NCBI RefSeq assembly: GCF_016906535.1
Contig: NC_057378.1
Location: forward strand, 62,001 to 126,000
DNA: 64,000 nucleotides
Reading direction: 5' to 3'
Source of the DNA: Rhizoctonia solani
Lineage: Eukaryota; Basidiomycota; Agaricomycetes; Cantharellales; Ceratobasidiaceae
Shown: piece after piece, positions 33,577 to 49,159 of the stretch
How positions within the stretch are numbered: the first letter of the stretch is position 1
Layout of the letters: each line of letters opens with the position of its first letter
Notes under the pieces: generated by a model
Told to the model about the DNA's origin: nothing
The model's database searches: none
Seen by the model: only the letters and a program-made list of their open reading frames with translations
Position numbers and translations under genes: made by a program

Positions 33577-33734
33577 ATGGGGAAACACACGACTGTTAGA
33601 AAATCCACTGGGGGTAAAGCCCCTTGAGAACAGTGTAAGTGCTACTGCATTGTGCGTGTACAACATGCTCACCGCTATCATCATACCAGTACCTCCTATC
33701 ATCTACTTGGACGATGAGGATGACAAGCCCAGCG
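33577..33734 (+). CDS. Short gene start with histone H3-tail-like N-terminus (exons 1-2)
   Basis: Exon 1 (33577-33634) encodes MGKHTTVRKSTGGKAP, then TGA at 33625-33627, then Glu-Gln. After an intron (GTAAGTG to TACCAG) exon 2 (33690-33734) adds Leu-Pro-Pro and an acidic stretch (YLDDEDDK). RKSTGGKAP is identical to residues 8-16 of histone H3. With Arg in place of TGA the match extends to KAPR-x-QL across the intron. No histone fold follows, so this is not a histone gene. Later exons up to about 33890 are uncertain. It may be a pseudogene because of the TGA. Confidence 0.5.
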
Positions 33735-34747
33735 GTAAGTAAAGATGTTCCATCACGCTAGAGAACTTTTTTTGTGAACATCGTGCTGAACTCAGTTGGT
33801 TAGCTTCCTTGACGCTGAACGTCTCAAACAGTGATTCTAAGGGGCTCACCTCGGGCGAGAAGCCCAAGCTCTTTGATGAGCATCGGGTTATTAGTGAGTG
33901 TTAGGTTCCAATCGCACTGGCTCTGGCTAACTGGACCAATACCAGAGACAACAAAGTAATAGCTTGCAGTATCTCCTTCAGCTGCAGTGCGTTTGTTTGA
34001 AGCTTGATCTGATCATATTGGTTGACGAGGAAGGACTCTCAATATGTACTTCGCTAAATACTGAACCATGCTGTTGATATCATACATACATGTCACCTTC
34101 TTAGACCTCTCGACAGCATGGCACATATTTGTTGCCATCTTTGGTACCTGTATATGCTTGGTAATATCTGAGCACTTGTTCAGCGTGCCGAAACAAGTTC
34201 CAATAAGTGATGTAATTATAAATTGATAGTCATGAAAGTGGATGCTTGACCACCCGGGCTCTCTTAGTTGAAACTCAGTCATCTTGATCAAATCGATAAA
34301 TATAGCTAATCCACAATTTGCACGTTTCCGTAAGGGACTTAGAACGGTCAAGTCTTTCTAAAGTGCTCATCAGGAGGTGAGGCCCGAATGCAGTGTGCAC
34401 CGTGAAACGCAATATAAAATGCGTCGGATACAGATCTAGACACGGAAAGAGGGTTGTAAGGTTAGGTTTGGCTAGGTTCCCAGGACACAATTTCTCAATG
34501 CTCTATTGCGCTTACCAAAACCCATGTAACAAATTGAATGAAACCACTTTTGTGAATCGGGGGGAGGGGGAAATATACTTTCGAGCTCATGTATTTACTT
34601 ACATGATGGCCTACATTATTATAATACAATACATTACTCAGCTACATTCATACTGGACTCAACAGCCAACGCTTTTGACCCCGCCTTAGTCCACATCTGA
34701 CCAATGTCCACTGGGTAAGGCTTTTTTTCTTCATTTGGGGGCTAGAA
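33735..34747. other. Stretch with uncertain downstream exons, otherwise gene-free
   Basis: Possible third exon of the preceding gene near 33831-33895 (donor GTGAGTG). The rest has no supported gene. Confidence 0.3.
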
Positions 34748-37190
34748 CTAAAGTTTAGATTGTGAGAATAGTAAAGTAGTAATTGTGCCCACCAATAACT
34801 TCATGCGAACGTTTCTTGACGGATGAAACCCAAAAAGACGCTTGTTTGTGTCCCAAACCTCGGACATGAAGGTCACCTCATGATAGACCAATTGTTTCCG
34901 CGAGCCAGGGAATATTCCAACCTGTAGCTCCATTCCGCAGCATCTGGAACAATAAATAAATATAATCTCAGGTCCGTTAGGAAGCTGCTTCTTAAACGCC
35001 CAGTTGGTTTGCAGGTTCTCCAAGCATCCACATATGGCTCGAGCCACGGGTAGCTGTACACCCAGCGGTCGTAAAGCTATAGGCGCATACTGAACCTGCC
35101 GGACGTTGAGCGGCAGCTTCTGCTCGGCCCTATCCATGATCACCAGTCCAGTATGAATGCGGGCTTCTTTAGATCTTCCCCATACGCCGAACAGCGTTCA
35201 ATCCAAGCCGGCACCAAAGTAATACAAGTTGACGAAGATTTCTGGCATCATGTACAGATACTCGCACATGAGCAGGGAGCAAGTGCTTGGGAGCACAATA
35301 GACGTGAAGGCAGTACTAAAAACTAGCAATCAGAATCGCAACCTTTGTTTACATGCGCACTTACCGCTGCAGATATTCCTTAATCCTATTCAGAGAGCCT
35401 TTAGTTTGCAGGTTAAACCCGCAGGACACACCAAAAACGCGAGCGGTCAATGCTCTTCGGGCAATCTTTCTTAACGTATATAGGCACGTCTCGAGAAATT
35501 GATCTTCTGCGACGCTCGAGCTCTTCTGATTGCCGTGTTGAGAAGTATGCCACCATCCGCCTTGCGGATCTCCTTCAGTAAGAAAAACAATGGCAAGGTG
35601 GAAAGGGCGATTTGCATCTATCCTACATTAAGTAAAAGGTCAATCAGTTTGACCAATAAATCGGAGTACAGTGTTACCTACTCGTCAAGCAGGTGTGCTG
35701 ACTCGCCTTCTCTAAACTCTTTGTGTATAAGCCGCGTTTCAGCGGCTACGGTGACGTGAAAAGCCGCCAAGGCAGCATGCAATTGGCGCCACAGCGACTC
35801 TGCCAAATGTTGGAATACCTTGAGGTGATATATCACCAGAATCAATGAGCATGTTGGTGCTACCCTCATTGTCGCCTTGTGTCCTTGATTGATGAAGTAC
35901 TGCAAGCAAACATTGATCAATAAGCTCACTCTGATCATTTAGAAGCCGACATACTCCGATTGAAGTCAAGCCACGCTCAGACACACACCGCGGACATGGG
36001 AAGATGTCCCCTTTATCCAGCATACTCTGAGGGATTGAGACGCATGACTCCGTTTCCTCTTGTACGTCGTCAACCTGCTCTCCGATCAACGTGTAACAGC
36101 AGGCATTTGTGCACCAAAAACAGTCAATCAAGCTTCCACCATCTTTGCACAAGTAACAATACTGTATGCCGTTGGTGAGAGTTCTCAATCAAGTAATTTT
36201 TGACTTTACCTTGTTGTTCTGTATAATCTTCTCCTCAGAGTCTATCATGACAGCGGTCACAAGTTTGATCGGTTGTATTTGGTCATGGCTCACCCATTGA
36301 CACCTGTGAGCTGGCAATTTTGTTGATTGATTCTATGGACGTGTCATTAGTTTTATAGTTTCATAAATAGCCGCCAAGCAGAGATGCTTTTACACACCTG
36401 ACGGAACAATGAGAGAAGACATGAAGCAACGGTGAAGCTATGGTTGTAAAAAATGGAAATAACTTGGCACGCGTGACAAACAATGCAAATCCAAGTCACG
36501 TGGACAGGGTCTATATATCTCCTAAAAGTAAGAAAGCTGGGCCAGCACTCAAGATCCAGTGGTCTACCATTGCTCATAATAAATTACGGGCAACCACCTA
36601 TGTGATTCATCCTCGAATCTTGAGGTAGCCCTGGACTTGAATCATAATGTCTGGAGACTCAAAAATCCTTGCTGATATGCGCCAAGGCCTTGTTTGTAAG
36701 TAGATAAGCATGTTCTTTTCCACTACTTTGGTACCTGTCCTAGGGCTCATGTTATACAATCCGATCCACTCTAAATGAGACACTAGACAAACCAGTTTGT
36801 CTTGCTCCTGTTTAACAACGTTCTTTTTTAAATTCACCTCCCACACATCGTCCTTCCAGTAACTCTTTAGATATTGATAAAGCAGGAAGTTGGGGATCCA
36901 ATGATCTGTAACATTGTTAAAGCCCCCTTTAGCAAACAAGGGTCGAGGAAGGTGGGTGACTGAAGACTGAAGCAAGACATAACAGTATTCGGGCGACGAA
37001 AAGTATGCTTCAAGGTATCTAGAGCTGAATGGCTCGATGTAAGGAGTGAGTTTGACTATTCATCCAGCACTCAAATGATGATGCTTTCAACTCCCTTATC
37101 TCCTTCTCAAACTTGGTGATATGAAGCATGGACAAGGTAATGAAGCTCTCCGGCATCGTTAAGCTCGACTCTCATTAAATTGTGTGATCA
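34748..37190 (-). pseudogene. CL2: PHD-like finger plus caspase-like protein, one in-frame TGA
   Basis: This is a paralogue of CL1 on the other strand with a longer N-terminus. From 5' to 3': an N-terminal domain (about 37190-36607; motifs HLEWIGLYNMSP, ARIFESPD), a short exon ending IIQNNK, the PHD-like finger (CYLC, CFWC, FPCPRC; 36150-36000), a helical segment (SLILVIYHL, LWRQL), the caspase-like part (35640-35380) and a C-terminus with YAPIALRPLG and YCSRC. In the caspase-like part the first strand reads IVFLTEG (His replaced by Glu, 35576-35574), while the second keeps FGVSCG (Cys 35423-35421). TGA at 35200-35198 lies in frame 19 codons upstream of an ATG, where Arg is likely. Without the His this copy would not be a standard clan CD peptidase. 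Confidence 0.58.
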
Positions 37191-37839
37191 ACCAACGTAA
37201 GTAGATAACTCATTAGAAATCTTGTAAAGAACTCAAGGCAATCAAATGGACCGCATGGAAGAAACTGATTCAGGCTATGGGTTAATGTTGAGAAGAACCA
37301 GCACAGATACAGCTGACATCAAGATGTTAACAAGAGAGAAATATTAAATATCATATCTTCATACGATAACACACAGGTTAGCGGCTGTTGCTAGCACACA
37401 TTAATGGCCGTAACTTGTGAGTAGCGGCTCCCTGTATATTTGACACAGCATCCTATATCAACAATAGTTTGGTCTCTGTCTCCCTTTTGTTTCCGTCAAC
37501 TCTTTGAGAGTCCTCAATTGTTTTTCAAATTTGATAAAGAGTAATCCGATAAACCCTCTCACGCTTGCAACTTAATTCTGAGTTTTGGTAAGAATTGGTG
37601 TGAAGCTGACCGCCATGAGTTAGATGCTTAAGCCAATTGCAAAAAATGATCTATACAATAGTATTAAAATAATATGCAACACTAGTTTTTTAATGAATAT
37701 ACAACGGACAAAGAAGATTAAAAATGGGAGGTTATTTCAGAATGTAATACATTGACATGTCACTGCACCCAGCCAACATCAATTTTCTAAAACTTCAGGC
37801 GACGGAGCCGAGCTGACAACTGGAGACAATATTGCTCAA

Positions 37840-39288
37840 ATAAGAATCGAGAATGACTGTCTGGAGAACAAATGACTGCACTTACAATTGCTGGGGAAGG
37901 TCATGTGAGAATCGATACTCCCTATTTCCAAAAGTTCTATGCTTGCAGATGGCAAATCTGTAAGTTCAATCATAAAGGATGAGCAGGGAGTAACATGTGA
38001 CAATCGGGACTCTACCTGAGACGGGCAAAGAAAGGGTTTTCTCATCCTTGTCTGAGCTGGATTCAACATAGATCGGCTCTGTGACTCTTCTTTTCTGAGA
38101 AGTGGAAGCCTCTCCTTGACCAGAGTATACTCTTTGCTTCTGGTTATTATCTTGAGCTTGGCGTGCCTTACCCTTTCCCAGATGTGCTTGGGAAGGCAAT
38201 TTGGATGCCTCGCCCCGAGAGGCCCTGACAGATGTGGTAACCTTCTCTTCACCCGAGTCAGGAGCGTTGATCACCTTGAACTTCTTGTATTTCGTTTTCT
38301 TGCTTGACTTTGATGACAACCGTGCACCAAATTGACTTGAGGCTTTTTGTTTCTTCTTCCTGTTTACTTGTTTTTCGCCCTTGGTCACTGGCGGCTTGGT
38401 CCGGACAAGCACCACAGCTGGTTCCTCCTCACTTGACGATCCGGAGTCCACAGTGATATATTCCGGAGGCGGCAGGGATGAAGCGGCAACCGTGGTTTCC
38501 AAGTTTGCTTGCGACTGATCATCAGCAGTTGGCAAATCCGACCACGCCTCGGAAGCGTCACTCTTCCAGTATGTATTGACGAGGTACTCCCATTGCTCGT
38601 CTCCCAATGCGTCCCACCATGCAGGCCTTGGGCTATGCCACGGCAGTGGTTTGAAGGCAGGATTAGCTGAAACACCATCAGCCGAGGTACTTGCCCAAGA
38701 CTCCGTTACCGGTCGCCAATAGCCCCCATCGTACTGCGCGTTGGGCTCCAGCAAAGCGTAGCTATAGCCATGTTTTGTTTCTATCCAGAGTATGTCCTCC
38801 GTCCTTACAAGTATCAGCCAATATATGAGTATATATGGAGGCTAGGGTAATTATTAACTTACCCATTTTGCCAGTTGATGTTCCTTTCCTTGGATATATG
38901 GACAATGTTTGTAATTATGATGGTTTCTAAATGCTTCTCTTCCCAGTCAGCCCCCCAATGTCCCGACCACGTGAAGTATTTGAAAGAGCCGCACAGCGGC
39001 GTCACAAATCCAAATGCAATGATGCCCCTCCACCAATACGCATCAGCACCTTGATGGAGGTATGCATATTTGGTCCCTTTGAGAAACATGAAGCCGTCTA
39101 GAGCACAAGCTATCACTAGCAAACAACGTAAAGTAGATAAGTTGCGTTTAATTATTGAATTGTTTGCTCTTACCTTCCCCTTTGCGGAGCTCTTGAGGAG
39201 ACTCAGGATCAAGGGTGATGAATTCGGGCTGAATTTTGTAACCCGCATATGGATTGACAAGAGCTGTGGACTGAGTGTTGGCCGACAT
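37840..39288 (-). CDS. PxWW-1: member of an undescribed three-gene family
   Basis: Exon 1 is 39288-39174 (phase 1), exon 2 is 39109-38863 (phase 2), exon 3 begins at 38803, and further short exons run to about 37840. Lengths fit the frame. Conserved points: TLDPESP at the end of exon 1, ALDGFMFLKG at the start of exon 2, ILWIETKHGYSYALLEPN at the start of exon 3, then RPAWWDALGDEQW, and a Ser/Lys-rich, NLS-like C-terminus. No known domain is recognised. It is divergently arranged with PxWW-2, with 157 bp between the start codons. Confidence 0.7.
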
Positions 39289-39445
39289 AGTGTGTAAGAC
39301 AAGTGTACGGTAGGTAGTGGTGCGGGAAGCAAGGAATCAAAAAAAAAAACGCGAGGCCTTTTTAGACAACATGGTCACGTGATCTTTGTATTAAGCCTTG
39401 TGTGACGCGTTCTTTGTTTGTTCGTAAAACTCACCACCACGCATC

Positions 39446-40421
39446 ATGACATCTTTTGTTTGCGATCAGCAAAGTAACTGGAGAAAATCAAACTGCCGAC
39501 AGTCTCCTGCATCGGAAGGCAAGCTGTTGGATCCGGAACGGGCTATTGGTCATCTGGCGTCAAAGAGTGAGTTCATTGTACATTCATTCAATTACGCTCA
39601 TAATATATCTCACTCCTAGATTGTGCAAGAATTATCAGCGCTTTTGACTTTACAATTGACGGTGCGCCGGCTTCCGTTGAGCCACTGCTGCAAGAACAAC
39701 GCTTTCAAGGCTTGAAAGTCACGGGAGCAGTCTCGAGCTTACTCGGGCAGGAAGGAATATATGCTCAGGGGCTATGGTACGACAACAAAGGCCAATTCGA
39801 CTGGGTTTGGGCACATATTGATAATGTGCTCAAATTGGAAGTACGCCATGACACAAGGTTCCGAGGCGGGTAAGTTAACGTTTATGAGTTGAAACAAATG
39901 TTTGGATCTCATTGTTTATTTACAGAGCTCAATGCATCTGGATGACTACTCACGTGGGGGAGTATGCAATGGGGTTTCCTCATAAGTCCTACGCTGAGTT
40001 TTGGAACACCGCCTTGGCATACTTTGGAGCCCCTTCAATAGGCCCACTATTGCAAGATGACTATTGCCCCGACTGGTGGCCAGCACAAAGTTTGGGAATT
40101 TGGCCAGGACTACTGCGTCCAGGGGAGGAGCAGTGTGTGTTGACATGGGAAGAAGAGCTTTGACAGATGACTGAACGTCTTAGCGTTGAGGCAGGTGCCA
40201 AGACAATCGATTTGGGCTGCTCCAGCGCTCACGAGAGCTCCGGCCAACTGGGACAGCCAGCGCACAATCTTTGCCAGCTGCGACCATGGAACTTGGCCTT
40301 TGATGGGGGACTCAAGGCCAAACGCAAGGAACCATATGATGAAGTCACAACCACTGATCCAAACACGTCCTCAGGTGGCAAGGGACGTAAACGTAGGCTA
40401 ACCGGTTGGGCAAAGGCTTGA
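39446..40421 (+). CDS. PxWW-2: family member, ORF continues past an in-frame TGA
   Basis: Exon 1 is 39446-39566 (phase 1), exon 2 starts after CTCCTAG near 39620 and ends at the GTAAGTTAA donor (phase 2), exon 3 starts after TTTACAG near 39927. The intron phases equal those of PxWW-1 and PxWW-3. Shared points: KLLDPER, the block IWMTTHVGEYAMGF, and YCPDWWPAQS followed by Trp. The frame reaches TGA at 40161-40163 (preceded by T), then stays open in the same frame to 40421 with a basic KGRKRRLTGW end like the tails of the paralogues. The TGA is probably a mutated CGA. If real, the protein stops at the first TGA. Confidence 0.65.
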
Positions 40422-42051
40422 TTTGGTGGAGGGTGGTTGATGGGTGCCTAATACTGTGGGCGCTCTTGAACTTACGTATCTACGCTGATATGCAGTACAT
40501 AATAAAATATACGCAGTGCTCATTCCCAACTTGTTGCAAGTGAAAAAATCTGCTCCCACCAAAGCTGTTAATCACGCCACCAAGAACTGCAATCCTTTGA
40601 ATCCAGGGGTTGGGGGTTATATGAAGCTACAAATAGCAACTCCGTATCTCAATAAGGGATAAGAAGCAGACGCCTGTAATAGTACCTCGCGCCTGGTACG
40701 CCACTTAGAGTAGATCGTAGTTGGGTGGTCCCTAGCGTAGCTTAACCTCTGCTGAGTATTGCATTTCAGTTCTTTACTTTCTATCTTCCACAAGACCCCA
40801 TATGTGTATAACCAAATCAACCAACCAGTCGAGCCAACCAACCAAGCCAACCAAACCAAGTTGAATGGGATAATTGCATAAGCGAGCTTAGGATATGCTG
40901 GCTTCCGTTCTTGTTACTTTGGCTTATAACCTGTGCCCTGTAAGCCTGAGCTGTCTGGACTTGAATACATATTGTCTCAGCACGCATGATGAATATCAAA
41001 AGCAACTCTATTAGTCATCCATTGATTATATTGCTTCTAGTACCTTGTCTCCTATCTGCAATGAGTAGCCGACCTTAATAGCCTGTGCCTGGAAATAGTC
41101 TCAGCTTGCTAACAACTAGATGCTAATCAGACTACCATTGACCCAGCGTCTATGTTGTCTATATTAAAAGGCTTCAGTTGTGGCTTATGGGAGCGTGTCC
41201 AAGCAAAGGTCACTGGTGCCAGAACAGGCTGCTCCTAGCAATTGATGAACATTGGCAATAAAAACTAAAAGGCCAAACTGGAAAGCCTCACGGGCAACAT
41301 CATGAGCAGAGCGTGGTTCCAGCACCTAACCGGAGAGCATAGCCTCAGAGAAAATGGTAGTGGCCCAGTTATATGTTTGAACCGGGTAGCCTTTCGGGCA
41401 CCTTGTATATAGATTAAATATTTCATAGGCTTTTCTATAATATGAGTTGTACACCAAACATTTGGACAAAGGGGTGTACTATACTATTAGCCTAATTAAT
41501 TTCCCTTATGGCGCTGTATGCGCTGGCTAAGAGGTCTTATTGGTGCCGTACGCTTGTATATAGTACTTAAATATGGGGTGGAAGGATGTATCAGTACATA
41601 TGATAAAAAACCAAGTGTACAAAATATTATGCATGACATGTGAGATGGATTGACTTGATAAACAAGCCACAACGACATTAGATTTTATAATGCGCATATA
41701 ACTAGTGTTATCTGAGTATCTACATCAGCTATCGCATATATAACAGAGCGCAAACGCAAGAATTACCAAATAGCTTTTGCCAAATAGCGCTCGCTCCGAC
41801 CTGTAGCGGCCTGCACCTCAGTCCGGTTAATAACCACGAATGTGGCAGGTAGCGGCTAGATACTACCAGTTAGCCAGGATACCCATCAGATTGGCGCGAG
41901 TTGTGAATGCGGGATTCACCGCCGGTTTAGCAAGTTGACCCATGATCGTTGATAAGGGGACTTCACGTGACCGCGCTGATCATGTGACTGGGATGTTGTG
42001 ACACGTGTGTTTTCACATTTTCCTCCCTACCTTGTTCACACTTACTTTGAC
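40422..42051. other. Gene-free stretch
   Basis: No supported gene. CCAACCAA-type short repeats lie at 40817-40856. The segment just before 42052 is the likely promoter of PxWW-3, with pyrimidine-rich sequence TTTTCCTCCCTACCTTG. Confidence 0.4.
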
Positions 42052-44620
<2,569 letters not shown>

Positions 44621-46235
44621 GGAGCTATTTTCTTGTATATTCTGTTTTTTTTTTGTGAATTTTGAGGACTTGTTTTGATATAAAACGGTCCTACATGAAT
44701 ATATATCTATTACATCCTGTTGCAGAAAAAAGCAATCCACGTAGCTGAAATTTATCAAACATATGGTAGGCTACAAATATAATGTCATAGATCGGAGAGT
44801 ACATACATGTCATCATAGTAAGTAAATGAGTAGTTGCCCGTTTTGAAATGACCAGCCTGCTTTAAGCCTTGAAGTCCATCCCACAATGTCCAAGTCAACT
44901 TGCTTCATTTCGGTGAATCCAGTCTTGGGAAAGCTCCTGGCGACAAATTCGGTTAACCCAAGTGATAAGTATAATGACTGAAAAATGCGGAGTACGCGCT
45001 AAGGCTAAGAGCCACCTGGAATAGCGGGACCGTCAGAAACTAATTGTTGGTCGTGAGTAATTTTCTCAGACGTGTAACCCACTTCCCTCCTCAGGATTTT
45101 TCATCAGGGAGCTTTTCCCAATACATATTGGTGGTATTGGGGTGTCAACTGTTGGTTGATTAACCATCATTATCTTTCTGCCATGGCCGATAATGGAAGA
45201 TACTGTGCTATGACCAATAAGCGCTTTAGACCGGTTGGGTATTGGAGTCAAAAATGGGTAAGGGTTATCTGTATCAGTCAATAGAAACTATAAATGAATA
45301 TTCTGAGATGTATTTGGCGGTCTACACTGTCCTGCGCAAGACCTTATGAGTCGGTATAAAAGACAATAGAGCCTTTGCATGTACCCGACTTGTTGTTTTG
45401 AGGCTTTGTTTTATCAGCAAGTGCTTTATGTGAGCTACAAGAGAATGATGGCTTTCTCCAAATGTCTAATCGTTTATTGAGGAATAAAACGTTGCTTTCT
45501 ATGTTGAAGATGAGCCACATAAATGTACTACTGACAAACATACGGGCAATACTAGGGGCACCTCCCATTATAGCCCTGGTCCTTCCAATTGCGTGTTGCT
45601 GCATATAACCTTCCAGAGTCATAAAAGGTTGGATATGAATACATGAATTTTCTGTTTATGATACGTTCATAATTTTCTCATATGCTGACGCTATCACTTT
45701 CTGATTGGGATATCATGAAATCACCTATGTTGCTGCTTAGAATCTGGGGTCTTGTAAAAGAAATGCTCAACAAATCTTTCACACGTAAATGGCAGAAGTT
45801 TACAGAGTTGATGAAACCACTAGTAGTGAGCCCAATGCGTGAAAGATTGATACAATAAAGCATTGCCCATTATGATAGGGTTTTAGCCTGTCGTTTTGCG
45901 TAAGTCATACACCATCCCCTGTGGTACTGGCTCACTTAATGAGCTACTAAACTAGTACAAAACCAACCCAAGTGTAAACTAAATATCATAAAGCGTCTAC
46001 AACTCAAAGTCTTAATCCTGGTTTGAAGATAAATAATATTGTCTCAAACGGAGTAGGGTATTTTGAACAAGCAATGACTGAGTTCAAGCAGTCGAAGATC
46101 ATATCAATGAACGGCTGGTGTATCAAGTGTAATCATGACACTTTAGCTACATGTCTGGGCTACGAGTCAGCTGGGCCTGTTATCATGAAGAACAAAAAGG
46201 CTTCCACGCACTACCACCAATATGAGGGTATTACA
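44621..46235. other. Gene-free stretch
   Basis: I see no supported gene on either strand; several short frames lack domains, paralogues or splice structure. Confidence 0.4.
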
Positions 46236-46427
46236 TTAGTGATCACCAGCGCGAATTAACCTAGGGTTGCGAATCATCCAAGGCCCTCCTTTCAATGGTC
46301 CTACTTGTTGCGCAGATTTAGGCACGTTGCTGACCCCGGTTGACCACAAGTGGTTCTTGCCTGTGCCTATGGGTAACCAAGCCCAGTGTGCTGAGACATA
46401 TCGTCTAGCGTCTTGAACCATCTGCGC

Positions 46428-49159
46428 TCAACTTGACTCAGGAAGGGCTAGCTGCATGGTGCAAAACTCAACCACCACTCCCAAATTCGAAACACCTTGT
46501 TGCCTTTCAAGGTTCCCGGTGCTGCCTTGAATGAGCGGAAACAGATGAGCCACGGTGGCATCCCACTTGCTGAGATCAGCAGGAAACAAGTAGTACGATT
46601 CAAACGCTCTTGTGAGATTCTCCATGCTGGTGAAGAAGTCATGCGTTACTCCAGCAAGCTCGTCGCTGCCAAGTCGGCACCAAGACTCACGCGCTTGTGA
46701 GCGGTTAGGAGCCTTGTTCATGATCTGGATTGGATAATTGCTGATAATGTCCCAAAGCATATTCTTGAACGGTGAAGCGCTCTCTTGCTCTGCCTGATCT
46801 TCTTCTTCTTCTGATGAGTACGTATCCTGATCTTGAGCATAATTGGGACCAGCAAGCGGGTTTGCTGTGTCATGGGTACTCCGGATCGTAACTAGTCTCT
46901 GCTTGTTTGATATTGGAGCCGCGCTTGAATTCTGCGCGCTGCTTTCCCAAGGGCGAGGGTCTTCATCGCGCGGTTGCTTTCGGAGATTCACTCCCACAAT
47001 CTTGTTGAAAGCCATGATACTGCTCAACGATTGACCTTGAGGCCCAAGTAAGTAGAGAATGATTGCCTGGTCAAGAACTCGCTGCCTAGAAACACGCGGC
47101 TGTTTGTTTTTCTCAAAATGAATCTTGGGGAGAAACAGGGCGCCCAGCTTACGCGTGGGAACCAATTCGTTTCCCCTCATTTCTTTAACGCAGGCTGCAT
47201 CATGAACCTGGTCCCAAGTCCCCCCAGAGGCTGGACGGTTCACCAGTGCATTCATCATGTATTCCATGATGATGAGCAATGTCCCAGCCACGGCAAGCCG
47301 GTTGAGGGTAAACGTACGCCAAGCGTCCATCCATTGGCACATAACGCTTTTCATGGACGCAAGCCGGCAACGTTTCCAGTGCCTGCCAACAGATGAGTAT
47401 TACTTCCACAGGGATGAGCAGAATACGTGCTTACCAGAACACATCACGGTCTAAAACATAGACACACCTCCGGAGCAGCTCATCCGGTATTCTCAAATGA
47501 CAGGTGGGATAGCTCTCATACTCTACACGAGTCTCAATACGTAAGGCTACACCATGGTTGCAAGCCGAGTTCTCAAAGCTAGACATCAACCCGTTGATAT
47601 GCGTGCTGAGCTCTTGATCCCATGACTCAAGCATTCGGATGGCGCTGGTTCGCTGTGCGTTCTGAGCTAGCGCAATGTTGTAGGTATTGCTTTTGTCGGT
47701 GGTGTAGATTTGCGCATAAGTGATACCGGTGTCTCCTGCTAGCCTACGGGGGATGGTCAAGCGACCGCCAGCAAGGGCGTTCAAGTGGGCAACTTCGTCC
47801 TTCTGGTAATGATTTCCTTGACCGCTAACAAGCTCTTCACAGCTTTCAAATGCTAAGCCGGTATAGTGTTGAAATAGAAGGGAGTGCATATCCGCATCCG
47901 CAAATGTACACTCCAATGGATCGTCCGGATTTGGCGAGATGGTGATCCGGGTGGCAATGTCGATGAACCACATACCAGGCTCAAATAGAGTGGTATTGAA
48001 ATGGCTGAGTATACCTTTGACAGCTTTCACCCTTGGGCTTTCTTGATCAACCTCAATTTCAACATCTGGAGACCATGTAAGCTTTGTTAGTGAGCAAATG
48101 GGACTCTGATAGCTATTCATGCATACCTTCATCATCACCCGTAGGCTCATTAAGCACAGTCACGGGGGGGACCTCTGGAGGGGGATGAACGCTGCACTCC
48201 CGATTCTTCACTCCTCTGAGCTCGTAGGACAAGAAAAAGTACCTGGCCCAGCGCAGCTTCTCAGTCTCCTGGATCATGGCTCTGGCGCAGTCCAACCAAT
48301 CCTGAATGTACTCGACATGAATGTCTTGACCAGTTTGCTGCGCCACGCCTCCACGCATGTCTTGACTCTCGCCTTGCTGGTTTTGATACTCTTTTTGCTT
48401 GGACTTGTGGCTTTGACTTCTGAACTTCTCGTCCTCATAGGTGCCAGGCCATTCTCGTACTAAATCCTCCGGGAGGGTTTGAAGAGCTGCTGGATGAAAC
48501 GCCAAGTCGTAGAGCTGAGCCATTTGGGAGTCACCCAGGTACATGTTGTTACCGGTTGATCCCAAAAGCGGGAAGTGCAAGCGGAACATTCCATTATCTC
48601 CCAAATCCAAGAATCGAATGTTGGGCACTTTGTGTATATGCATTTCCTAAATCAAAGCAAAACATGGTGAGTGGTATGCTAATGATAATGAGTGTATGTG
48701 GGGATTGCTTACTAAAGTACGGTCATCCATCAATACTTTGACTGGCCCAATATGAAGGTCAGAGGTAAGAGTATACGATTTGCTTCTCATCATGTAATAC
48801 TTGACAGTCTTGAGAGTGGGTACAGGAATCAAAGGCATGTTTCTTGGAACAACGCCAATCATTGAGTCAACATCCGCAAGTTGATGTACAGTTTGGTTAT
48901 TCAGCGGGCGGCAATCGTTGAAGGTAATTTGAGCGCGTCGCAGCCTCCTTGACTCCGGATCATAGAAATGACTACACAAGCCAAACGCATCTCGGAGCTC
49001 AGGCGTTGACTCACGGTCCAAGCGAAGCCAAATTGCCAGCCACTCCCTAAGCGTCACCAGCTTGATTTTGGGTAAGTTCTTGTCAATCTGCTCCCTTTTA
49101 TCAGTTTCAAAGGTTGCCTCGTCCTCGGTATAGTTTGGAGATGAATAGCGCGAAGACAT
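46428..49159 (-). CDS. Unrecognised ~850-aa protein, four exons
   Basis: Exons 49159-48713, 48646-48127, 48065-47435 and 47382-46428 sum to 2553 nt, exactly 851 codons, and every junction has GT...AG. This supports the model well. The protein has a charged N-terminus, no visible signal peptide or membrane segment, an acidic run (SSEEEEDQAEQE) in exon 4 and no motif I recognise. The terminal TGA (46430-46428, preceded by T) is followed in the same frame by 64 more open codons to 46236 (AQMVQDARRY...), so the original C-terminus may have been longer and this TGA may be another mutated CGA. An upstream in-frame ATG at 49183 is also possible. Confidence 0.75.

Noticed and set aside
33577..33634. 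Histone H3 gene
   Set aside because: Only the tail-like stretch is present; the next exon is acidic and no histone fold follows.
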